A stretch of 7,993 bases of DNA from the NCBI GenBank assembly GCA_934351765.1, contig CAKRJM010000101.1:1-7993 (forward strand). The letters run 5' to 3'. A program made the translations under genes and the position numbers. Shown piece by piece: positions 1 through 5,982 of this stretch. The stretch is from an uncultured Lachnospiraceae bacterium (GTDB taxonomy: Bacteria > Bacillota > Clostridia > Lachnospirales > Lachnospiraceae). Each line of letters opens with the position of its first letter. Positions within the stretch are counted from its first letter, which is position 1. Below the pieces are notes generated by a model. The model searched no databases, was not told the origin of the DNA, and saw only the letters and a program-made list of their open reading frames with translations.

Positions 1-177
1 CCAAATTGATTTCACTCAATTCAGTAAGACCTTTTTGTTGGTTTCACACATATTACCTGATAACCACAAGATTCCGAATAAATAATGCCAAAATCTCTCG
101 TGTTATCATTTTGTTATCAAATAGAACTTTATCTGCTCTGAAATACCCTGTTTATAAGGGATTCCAGAAAATTTTTA
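1..177. other. AT-rich non-coding flank downstream of guaA
   Basis: No credible gene is visible here. G+C is about 31% by hand count (roughly 55 of 177 bases), clearly below the neighbouring genes. Reading away from guaA there is only a weak 4-bp stem (CCCT 146-149 with AGGG 157-160, 7-nt loop) with no following T-run, so I do not see a proper intrinsic terminator for guaA. The stretch holds repeated TGTTATCA/TGATAAC words. A plus-strand frame is open from the window edge to a TAA at 83-85 but is too short to judge. On the minus strand a TTG at 17-19 could begin a gene (MSEINL-like) running off the window, also too short to call. The region may be the end of an integrated element (inference). 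Confidence 0.6.
58..119. repeat. TGTTATCA direct repeat with inverted copy
   Basis: TGTTATCA occurs at 101-108 and 112-119, a perfect 8-bp direct repeat with 11-bp period, about one helical turn. The same word in inverse orientation, TGATAAC, lies at 58-64 (7 of 8 bases). Short direct repeats of this size and spacing resemble arm-type binding sites of tyrosine integrases found near the ends of integrative elements. They could also be a repressor operator. The repeat is seen directly; the function is inferred. Confidence 0.5.
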
Positions 178-198
178 TTATTCAAACTCAATCGTTCC
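178..198 (-). other. Candidate attachment site at the guaA 3' end
   Basis: These bases encode the conserved GMP synthetase tail PGTIEFE and the stop codon. The guaA 3' end is an established chromosomal target of tyrosine-recombinase islands, which rebuild the last codons on insertion. Here base composition changes sharply right after the stop, and integrase-arm-like repeats follow within 60-120 bp. The residue before the final Glu is Phe, where E. coli and Bacillus proteins have Trp. That could reflect an element-supplied end or plain lineage variation. No integrase gene or second att copy can be shown inside the window. Confidence 0.25.
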
Positions 199-1719
199 CG
201 GCGGTTTGCTGGTCAGATCATACAGTACACGGTTCACACCCTTCACTTCGTTGACGATCCGGCTGGCCACATGGGTCAGAACAGAGAAGGGAATCTCGGA
301 AACGTCTGCAGTCATGAAATCGCTGGTGTTGACAGCGCGAAGTGCCACAGCATAATCATAGGTTCGGAAATCACCCATGACACCGACAGAACGCATATTG
401 GTCAGGGCTGCAAAATACTGACCCAGACCGCGATCGAGGCCTGCTTTTGCGATTTCCTCACGGTAGATGGCATCGGCTTCCTGGACGATCTTCACCTTTT
501 CTGCCGTTACTTCACCGATGATACGGATTCCCAGACCGGGACCGGGGAAGGGCTGTCGGTAAACCAGATATTCGGGGATTCCAAGCTCCAGGCCTGCCTT
601 ACGGACTTCGTCCTTGAATAGCAGACGCAGGGGTTCAATGATTTCCTTAAAATCTACCACATCGGGAAGTCCTCCTACGTTGTGGTGGGATTTGATCACT
701 GCGGACTTTCCGAGGCCGCTCTCGATCACATCCGGATAAATGGTTCCCTGAACCAGATAATCCACGGCGCCGATCTTTCTTGCCTCTTCCTCGAATACAC
801 GGATGAATTCCTCACCGATGATCTTCCGCTTCTGTTCCGGTTCGGTCACACCCTTCAGCTTCGCATAGTAACGTTCCTGGGCATTGACGCGGATAAAGTT
901 TAACTCATACGGTCCGTTGGGGCCGAATACGGCTTCCACCTCATCTCCTTCATTCTTCCGGAGAAGGCCGTGGTCCACAAATACACAGGTCAGCTGCTTT
1001 CCGATGGCTTTGGAAAGTAGAACAGCCGCCACGGAGGAATCCACACCACCGGACAGGGCACAGAGTACCTTGCCGTCGCCGATCTTTTCCCGCAGTGCCT
1101 GAATAGTATCCTGAACAAAGGAGCCCATCTTCCAGTCGCCGCTGCAGCCACAGACCTTATAAACAAAGTTGGAAAGCATCTTCATTCCCTCTTCGGTATG
1201 CATAACCTCCGGATGAAACTGGACTGCATAAAAATTCTTTTCCGGACATTCCATTGCCGCAACCGGGCAGACCGGAGTACTTGCCGTTACACGAAATCCT
1301 TCCGGCACCTGGGAAATGTAATCGGTATGGCTCATCCAGCAGACCGTTTTCGGTGATACATCACCAAACAGAACGCTGTCATTTTCCACCGAAACCTCTG
1401 TCCTTCCATACTCGCTTACCGGTGCTGTCTCGACCTTTCCGCCAAGCATGTGCGCCATGAGCTGGGAACCATAGCAGATTCCAAGGATCGGAATTCCAAG
1501 CTCATACAGTTCCCTGGAACAATGGGGAGAATCCTCCCCGTAAACACTGTTGGGGCCGCCGGTAAAGATAATACCCTTGGGCTCCATGGCCTTGATCTTC
1601 TCCAGATCCATGGTGTAGGGGTGAACCTCGCAGTATACACTGCATTCCCGGACTCTTCTTGCGATCAGCTGGTTGTACTGGCCGCCAAAGTCCAGAACGA
1701 TAATCATCTCTTTTTTCAC
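178..1719 (-). CDS. guaA: GMP synthetase (glutamine-hydrolysing)
   Basis: This 513-residue protein makes GMP from XMP, ATP and glutamine, the last step of de novo guanine nucleotide synthesis, in the cytoplasm. The N-terminal class I glutamine amidotransferase domain (about 5-190) has nucleophile Cys82 in GICYGSQ and the His169/Glu171 pair in FHPE. The ATP-pyrophosphatase domain (about 198-390) carries the PP-loop SGGVDSS at 223-229. The C-terminal dimerisation domain ends in KPPGTIEFE. Length is close to the usual 510-525. The start is GTG at 1717-1719: AGGAGG (1728-1733) lies 8 nt upstream of it, while the in-frame ATG at codon 5 would be 20 nt away. The gene lies 31 bp after the zinc-ribbon gene with no terminator or room for a riboswitch, so it is probably expressed from the upstream promoter. 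All catalytic motifs are intact. Confidence 0.98.
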   Translation of the reverse strand: MKKEMIIVLDFGGQYNQLIARRVRECSVYCEVHPYTMDLEKIKAMEPKGIIFTGGPNSVYGEDSPHCSRELYELGIPILGICYGSQLMAHMLGGKVETAPVSEYGRTEVSVENDSVLFGDVSPKTVCWMSHTDYISQVPEGFRVTASTPVCPVAAMECPEKNFYAVQFHPEVMHTEEGMKMLSNFVYKVCGCSGDWKMGSFVQDTIQALREKIGDGKVLCALSGGVDSSVAAVLLSKAIGKQLTCVFVDHGLLRKNEGDEVEAVFGPNGPYELNFIRVNAQERYYAKLKGVTEPEQKRKIIGEEFIRVFEEEARKIGAVDYLVQGTIYPDVIESGLGKSAVIKSHHNVGGLPDVVDFKEIIEPLRLLFKDEVRKAGLELGIPEYLVYRQPFPGPGLGIRIIGEVTAEKVKIVQEADAIYREEIAKAGLDRGLGQYFAALTNMRSVGVMGDFRTYDYAVALRAVNTSDFMTADVSEIPFSVLTHVASRIVNEVKGVNRVLYDLTSKPPGTIEFE

Positions 1720-1727
1720 AAAGATTT

Positions 1728-1733
1728 CCTCCT
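1728..1733 (-). promoter_or_regulatory. guaA ribosome binding site
   Basis: On the minus strand this reads AGGAGG, the full anti-Shine-Dalgarno match, 8 nt before the GTG codon at 1717-1719. It decides the start in favour of GTG over the in-frame ATG four codons later. Confidence 0.85.
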
Positions 1734-1750
1734 GCTTGTGTTATTGATTC

Positions 1751-2311
1751 TTATGATAACTTCTGTCCGCATTCCGGACAGTAGAATAATCCTGCTTTTA
1801 CAGATGCATGACAGGAAGGACACTCCATCTCCTCTGCCGCAGCTTCTTCCGGTGCTGTGGTCTCTTCCTGAACTGTCTCTGTTTTAGGCTCTTCTTCCTC
1901 GAAGATTTCTTCTGTCGCTGCTTCTTTGGCTGTTTCCGGCTCCGGATCGTTTTTCAGTATTTCATTTTCCGCCCCGCACTTACCGCAGAACCGATCCTCG
2001 TTTGCCATCCATGCCCCGCAGCTTGTGCAGCGCTTCTGATTCTTTAAGATCTGTTTGTCACGGGTCAGGCTTTCCAGGCGTTCCCTGGCCTCCGCTACAT
2101 CTGCCGCCAGAATTGCATAAGTCTCCGGCATATCCCCGCAATGATCCTTATAATATGCTTCGCCGAGGGCTGCATAAGCTTTCCTGAGCTTTGTTTCCTC
2201 CTGAGTGATCTGGAAACTAAGCTTTGTGGAGCCAGCGACCTCCTTCGTCTTATTTCCCAGCACACGGCCTGTATTGGCGACTGTCTCACTCAATGTATCA
2301 AAAAATCCCAT
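1751..2311 (-). CDS. Uncharacterised double zinc-ribbon protein
   Basis: This is a 186-residue protein of unknown function. Residues 1-90 are predicted to be mostly helical (MGFFDTLSETVANTG start, then a charged, probably coiled-coil stretch around 36-92). Two zinc ribbons follow: Cys95, Cys98, Cys109, Cys112 and Cys164, Cys167, Cys178, Cys181, both CxxC-x10-CxxC. They are joined by a very acidic, probably disordered linker (about 121-163) rich in Glu, Ala and Thr. No signal peptide or membrane segment is visible, so it is likely cytoplasmic. The layout resembles small zinc-ribbon proteins often seen in clostridial genomes (from memory, function unknown). The ATG at 2309-2311 has AGGAGG at 2319-2324, 7 nt upstream. 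It has its own consensus promoter and precedes guaA by 31 bp. It might bind nucleic acid or a protein partner; nothing here decides that. Confidence 0.9.
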   Translation of the reverse strand: MGFFDTLSETVANTGRVLGNKTKEVAGSTKLSFQITQEETKLRKAYAALGEAYYKDHCGDMPETYAILAADVAEARERLESLTRDKQILKNQKRCTSCGAWMANEDRFCGKCGAENEILKNDPEPETAKEAATEEIFEEEEPKTETVQEETTAPEEAAAEEMECPSCHASVKAGLFYCPECGQKLS

Positions 2312-2332
2312 AACCGTTCCTCCTGTCCGGCT

Positions 2333-2361
2333 GGAACTGGTTCCCGATCGGGCTCAGTTCC
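2333..2361 (-). promoter_or_regulatory. Leader hairpin upstream of the zinc-ribbon gene
   Basis: In the transcript GGAACTG (2355-2361) can pair with CAGTTCC (2333-2339) in a perfect 7-bp stem. Inside it lies the palindrome CCCGATCGGG (2343-2352), able to form a further 3-bp stem with a GATC loop. The hairpin ends 8 nt before the Shine-Dalgarno at 2319-2324. It is not a terminator because no U-run follows. It could tune translation or mRNA stability, or the palindrome could be a DNA operator. I do not recognise it as any known riboswitch. Confidence 0.45.
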
Positions 2362-2392
2362 CATTTCCCGTTTTCAAAACCATGCATGATCC

Positions 2393-2453
2393 ATCAGCAC
2401 AGTTTCTTTCATTATAAAAGCAGATCCGGTTCTTGTCAACGAACGGTGCTGAT
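2393..2453. repeat. 8-bp inverted repeat bracketing the promoter
   Basis: ATCAGCAC at 2393-2400 and its exact reverse complement GTGCTGAT at 2446-2453 lie on either side of the consensus promoter. One arm covers about +4 to +11 and the other lies just upstream of the -35. Arm centres are 53 bp apart, about five helical turns. The right arm overlaps the stop codon of the phosphatase gene. A rough estimate gives about 0.15 such 8-bp pairs by chance in a region this size, so it may be coincidental. Confidence 0.4.
2411..2439 (-). promoter_or_regulatory. Perfect-consensus sigma-A promoter
   Basis: On the minus strand TTGACA (2434-2439) is followed by a 17-bp spacer and TATAAT (2411-2416), all 12 consensus bases matching at optimal spacing. 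Transcription would start near 2404, leaving a leader of about 90 nt before the ATG at 2311. It should be a strong vegetative promoter serving the zinc-ribbon gene and, for lack of a terminator in the 31-bp gap, guaA. A promoter this close to consensus is often held in check by a repressor, and the flanking inverted repeat is a candidate operator. Confidence 0.9.
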
Positions 2454-3073
2454 CAACCTTTCAGATTATCCAGATGATGGGCATCATTAAGAGTCCGCAG
2501 AATACACCGATCCTCTTCGATATCGATAACGGTCAAGGATGTATTGTCCAGTTCAATGCAGCGGTACAGTCTGGATGTCATGTCCATGAGATAAAAAATC
2601 ACCAGCTTCAGGATTCCGCCGTGGGCCACCACCACAATGGTCTTATCCGTATGACGATAGGTTTCCTTGATTTCCTCAATGGCTGCTCCGACACGGAGCT
2701 TTGCTTTATTTAAGGTTCCCTCTCCCGACATGGGATAATGAAACGGCTCGATTCGATAATTGGTAAATGCTTCACCGTAAAGCTCAGCATTTTCTTCCTT
2801 TGTATGACCGTCCCACTGGCCGAAATCCAGCTCCTTTAAGGCGTCCACCACATGGATCGGCCGCCCGGTTGCTTCTGAGATGGGGCGCGCCGTATCATAG
2901 GCCCGCTGAAGCGGAGAAGCAAAGATCTCATCCACATGAATGGTCTCAAACCGTTTTCCGAGAGCCTCCGCCTGCGCCCGTCCATGCTCGGAAAGCGGGA
3001 TATCCGCCTGTCCCTGATACTGTCCTGTCACATTCCATGGAGTCTCCCCATGTCTCACCAATATAAAACGCAT
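2453..3073 (-). CDS. Histidine phosphatase (phosphoglycerate mutase superfamily)
   Basis: This is a 206-residue enzyme of the histidine phosphatase branch 1, which forms a phosphohistidine intermediate. The signature LVRHGETPWN gives Arg7 and nucleophile His8. Arg57 lies in SPLQRAYDTA, the probable acid Glu81 in ELDFGQWDG, and the second catalytic His151 in VVAHGG. Size and motifs fit cofactor-independent phosphatases such as CobC-like alpha-ribazole phosphatases or broad-specificity phosphatases rather than the roughly 230-250-residue glycolytic mutase. The substrate cannot be read from the sequence. No cobalamin genes are nearby. The ATG at 3071-3073 follows AAGGAG (3079-3084) with a 5-nt gap. 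It lies 55 bp after uvrA in the same direction with no terminator between, so it probably shares the uvr transcript. The TGA stop overlaps one arm of the promoter-flanking repeat. Confidence 0.9.
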   Translation of the reverse strand: MRFILVRHGETPWNVTGQYQGQADIPLSEHGRAQAEALGKRFETIHVDEIFASPLQRAYDTARPISEATGRPIHVVDALKELDFGQWDGHTKEENAELYGEAFTNYRIEPFHYPMSGEGTLNKAKLRVGAAIEEIKETYRHTDKTIVVVAHGGILKLVIFYLMDMTSRLYRCIELDNTSLTVIDIEEDRCILRTLNDAHHLDNLKG

Positions 3074-3082
3074 ACTGTCTCC

Positions 3083-3119
3083 TTCTTTTCGTTTCGGTTC
3101 TTTTCGTTTCGATTCTTTT
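3083..3119. repeat. 15-bp tandem repeat between uvrA and the phosphatase gene
   Basis: Two 15-bp units (3083-3097 and 3098-3112) differ only in their last base (G or A). A third partial copy, TTCTTTT, occupies 3113-3119. The plus strand is almost all pyrimidine apart from G, so the transcript is a purine-rich AAAAGAA/CGAAACG series directly upstream of the phosphatase Shine-Dalgarno, whose last two bases it overlaps. The repeat fills most of the 55-bp gap. Such an unstructured A/G-rich leader may help ribosome loading; copy number may vary between strains. Confidence 0.7.
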
Positions 3120-3128
3120 GTGCTTCTC

Positions 3129-5963
3129 TTACCGCAGATATTTTTTTACATATCTTCCCGTATAAGAGATCGGGTTTTCGGCAACCTCCTCCGGTGTACC
3201 CTGAGCGATCACTGTACCTCCCTTATCGCCGCCCTCAGGCCCCATATCAATAAGATAATCGGCCGTTTTGATCACGTCCAGATTATGCTCGATCACGATC
3301 ACCGTATTCCCATTTTCGCATAAACGCTGGAGAATTTCAACCAGCTTATGAACATCCGCAAAATGAAGTCCAGTAGTCGGCTCGTCCAGAATGTAAATGG
3401 TCTTTCCCGTATCCCGTCTGGAAAGCTCCGTTGCCAGCTTGATCCGCTGTGCCTCACCACCGGAAAGCGTTGTGGACGGCTGTCCCAGCTTCAGATAAGA
3501 GAGTCCTACATCATAGAGCGTTTCGATCTTCCGTTTGATCGACGGCACGTTCTCAAAAAAGGTCAGTGCCTCCTCCACGGTCATATCCAGTACATCATAA
3601 ATACTCTTTCCCTTATATTTCACTTCCAGCGTTTCCCGGTTGTAACGTTTGCCGCCGCAGACCTCGCAGGGCACATAAACATCGGGAAGGAAATGCATTT
3701 CGATTTTCAGGATTCCATCCCCGCCGCAGGCCTCGCACCGGCCGCCCTTCACATTAAAGCTGAACCTGCCCTTTTGGTAGCCTCTGGCCTTGGCATCCGC
3801 TGTTGATGCAAACAGATCACGAATCATATCAAACACACCGGTATAGGTCGCCGGATTAGACCGTGGCGTCCGTCCGATAGGCGACTGATCGATCGCAATG
3901 ATCTTGTCAAGCTGCTCCGTCCCCAGGATCTCCTTATGCCTTCCTGGGATTGTCCGCGCCCGGTTCAGCTTTTTCGCCAGCGATTTATAAAGGATTTCAT
4001 TGACCAGAGACGACTTTCCCGAACCGGATACACCGGTCACACAGGTAAAAATCCCCAGTGGAATCTTCACATCAATGTTTTTTAAGTTATTTTCCGCTGC
4101 GCCTTTTACCGTCAAAAAGCCCTTCGGCTTTCTCCTGGTCTCCGGAACCGGGATCTTTCTTCTGCCGCTCAGATAGGCACCTGTGATGGAACGGTCACAG
4201 GCCATGATCTCCTCAGCCGTACCAACAGCCACCACCTCTCCTCCGTGCTCCCCGGCTCCGGGGCCAATATCCACAATACAGTCTGCCGCGCGCATAGTGT
4301 CCTCATCATGCTCCACCACCAGTACACTATTTCCCAGGTCTCTCAGATGCATCAGCGTTGCCAGGAGCTTATCGTTGTCCCGCTGATGAAGCCCGATGCT
4401 TGGCTCATCAAGAATATAGGCAACCCCAACCAGACCGGAGCCGATCTGGGTCGCCAGACGGATCCGCTGCGCCTCACCGCCGGAAAGAGTCGCCGTGGCG
4501 CGGGAAAGAGACAGATAATCCAGCCCCACATCCACCAGGAATCCCACTCTGGCGCGGATCTCCCGCAGCACCAGCCGTCCGATGGAAATCTGAACCGGCG
4601 TCAACTTCTCCTCAATATGCTCCATAAAAAGCTTCAGATCTCCAACCGACATGGATGTGATCTCATAAATATTTTTATCACAGACGGTCACTGCCAGAGA
4701 GCTCTGCTTCAGACGCCGTCCGCCGCAGACCTTACAGGGCGTGATCCGCATAAACGTCTCATACTCTGCCTTGACAGTCTCTGATGCGGTTTCCCGATAA
4801 CGCCGTTCCACGTTCCGGATCAGCCCCTCGAAGGCCACCGGATAAATTCCCTCTCCGCGCTGTCCCTTATAATATACCTTGACCTCATGGCCGTCCGTAC
4901 CATGGATCAGAATATCATGGATCTTTTGGGGATAATCCTGAAACGGTGTATCCAGATCAAAGTCATACTCTTTGCAAAGTGCCTCCAGAATCGCCCGGCT
5001 GAAGCTTCCCTTTGTCACGCAGGACTGCCAGCCGCAGACCGCAATGGCTCCCTCGTTAATACTTCTGGTCTTATCCGGTATCATCAGATCCTCATCAAAC
5101 TCCATCTTGTAGCCAAGACCGGAGCATTCCGGGCAGGCGCCAAAGGGATTGTTAAAGGAAAAGCTTCTCGGTTCTACCTCTTCAATGCTGATTCCGCAGT
5201 CCGGACAGGAAAAGCTCTGGCTGAAGGTCAGAATCTCTTCCCCATTCACATCCACCTGCATCAGTCCATCAGAAAGCTGGAGCGCTGTCTCAATAGAATC
5301 GGTCAGGCGCTTCTCGATCCCCGGCTTCACCACCAGACGGTCCACCACGATCTCAATGTTATGCTTCATGTTTTTATCCAGAATGATCTCCTCAGACAGT
5401 TCATAGAGATTTCCGTCAACCCGGACCCGGACAAATCCGCTGCGCTTTGCCTGATCCAGAACCTTTTCATGTCGCCCCTTTCGCCCTCGAACCACCGGTG
5501 CCAGGATCTGGAGCTTTGACCGCTCCGGCAGTGCCAGGATCTGATCCACCATCTGATCAATGTTCTGCTTTTTGATCTCCCGTCCGCACTTTGGACAATG
5601 CGGAATACCAATTCTCGCATACAGCAGACGGAAATAATCATAGATCTCAGTCACCGTTCCCACCGTGGATCTGGGATTTCGATTGGTTGATTTCTGGTCA
5701 ATGGAGATAGCCGGAGAAAGGCCCTCAATGCTCTCTACCTCCGGTTTTTCCATCTGTCCCAGGAACTGTCGTGCATAGGATGACAGGGATTCCATATAAC
5801 GCCGCTGTCCTTCCGCATAAATCGTATCAAAAGCCAGGGAGGATTTTCCGGAGCCACTGAGTCCTGTCAGTACCACAAACCGATCTCTGGGGATATCCAG
5901 AGAAATATTTTTAAGATTATGCTCATTGGCACCTCTGATCCTGATGTATTTCTGTTCTGCCAT
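3129..5963 (-). CDS. uvrA: Excinuclease ABC subunit A
   Basis: This 944-residue ATPase is the damage sensor of nucleotide excision repair. As a dimer it scans DNA, binds distortions and loads UvrB. It has two ABC modules. Walker A motifs are at 34-41 (GLSGSGKS) and 644-651 (GVSGSGKS), signatures LSGGEAQR at 493-500 and 833-840, and Walker B segments around [11 protein letters not shown] (516-526) and [11 protein letters not shown] (857-867). Zinc sites are Cys253/256/277/280 and Cys743/746/766/769, each CxxC-x20ish-CxxC. A third probable site pairs Cys123/126 with Cys410/413. Length matches the family (about 940). The ATG at 5961-5963 is 17 bp after the uvrB stop. AGGAG (5978-5982) overlaps that stop but sits 14 nt from the ATG, a long spacing, with a weaker AGAG nearer. 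No frameshift or missing motif is seen. Confidence 0.99.
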   Translation of the reverse strand: MAEQKYIRIRGANEHNLKNISLDIPRDRFVVLTGLSGSGKSSLAFDTIYAEGQRRYMESLSSYARQFLGQMEKPEVESIEGLSPAISIDQKSTNRNPRSTVGTVTEIYDYFRLLYARIGIPHCPKCGREIKKQNIDQMVDQILALPERSKLQILAPVVRGRKGRHEKVLDQAKRSGFVRVRVDGNLYELSEEIILDKNMKHNIEIVVDRLVVKPGIEKRLTDSIETALQLSDGLMQVDVNGEEILTFSQSFSCPDCGISIEEVEPRSFSFNNPFGACPECSGLGYKMEFDEDLMIPDKTRSINEGAIAVCGWQSCVTKGSFSRAILEALCKEYDFDLDTPFQDYPQKIHDILIHGTDGHEVKVYYKGQRGEGIYPVAFEGLIRNVERRYRETASETVKAEYETFMRITPCKVCGGRRLKQSSLAVTVCDKNIYEITSMSVGDLKLFMEHIEEKLTPVQISIGRLVLREIRARVGFLVDVGLDYLSLSRATATLSGGEAQRIRLATQIGSGLVGVAYILDEPSIGLHQRDNDKLLATLMHLRDLGNSVLVVEHDEDTMRAADCIVDIGPGAGEHGGEVVAVGTAEEIMACDRSITGAYLSGRRKIPVPETRRKPKGFLTVKGAAENNLKNIDVKIPLGIFTCVTGVSGSGKSSLVNEILYKSLAKKLNRARTIPGRHKEILGTEQLDKIIAIDQSPIGRTPRSNPATYTGVFDMIRDLFASTADAKARGYQKGRFSFNVKGGRCEACGGDGILKIEMHFLPDVYVPCEVCGGKRYNRETLEVKYKGKSIYDVLDMTVEEALTFFENVPSIKRKIETLYDVGLSYLKLGQPSTTLSGGEAQRIKLATELSRRDTGKTIYILDEPTTGLHFADVHKLVEILQRLCENGNTVIVIEHNLDVIKTADYLIDMGPEGGDKGGTVIAQGTPEEVAENPISYTGRYVKKYLR

Positions 5964-5977
5964 GATTTTTCTCTATA

Positions 5978-5982
5978 CTCCT
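5978..5982 (-). promoter_or_regulatory. uvrA Shine-Dalgarno overlapping the uvrB stop
   Basis: On the minus strand the junction reads AATAGGAGTATAGAG: the TAG stop of uvrB (5981-5983) shares bases with AGGAG. Ribosomes ending uvrB therefore release on the uvrA initiation site, which favours translational coupling. The 14-nt spacing to the ATG is longer than the usual 5-9 nt. Confidence 0.6.

Noticed and set aside
2..85. Plus-strand partial frame from the window edge to a TAA at 83-85
   Set aside because: Its 27 residues resemble no protein end I know and have no context; too short to call.
146..160. Intrinsic terminator after guaA
   Set aside because: The stem is only 4 bp with a 7-nt loop and has no T-run on either strand.
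2312..2404. Riboswitch or T-box in the leader of the zinc-ribbon gene
   Set aside because: The leader is about 90 nt, too short for a T-box, and contains no recognisable purine or other aptamer core; only a simple hairpin is visible.
4245..5519. Long plus-strand open frames opposite uvrA (4245-4784 and 4887-5519)
   Set aside because: They lie wholly antisense to a well-supported uvrA and show no recognisable protein features; such frames are expected opposite a conserved gene.
5964..5980. SOS (LexA) box near uvrA
   Set aside because: The 17-bp uvrB-uvrA gap has no CGAAC-N4-GTTCG-like palindrome; any SOS control would sit upstream of uvrB, outside the window.
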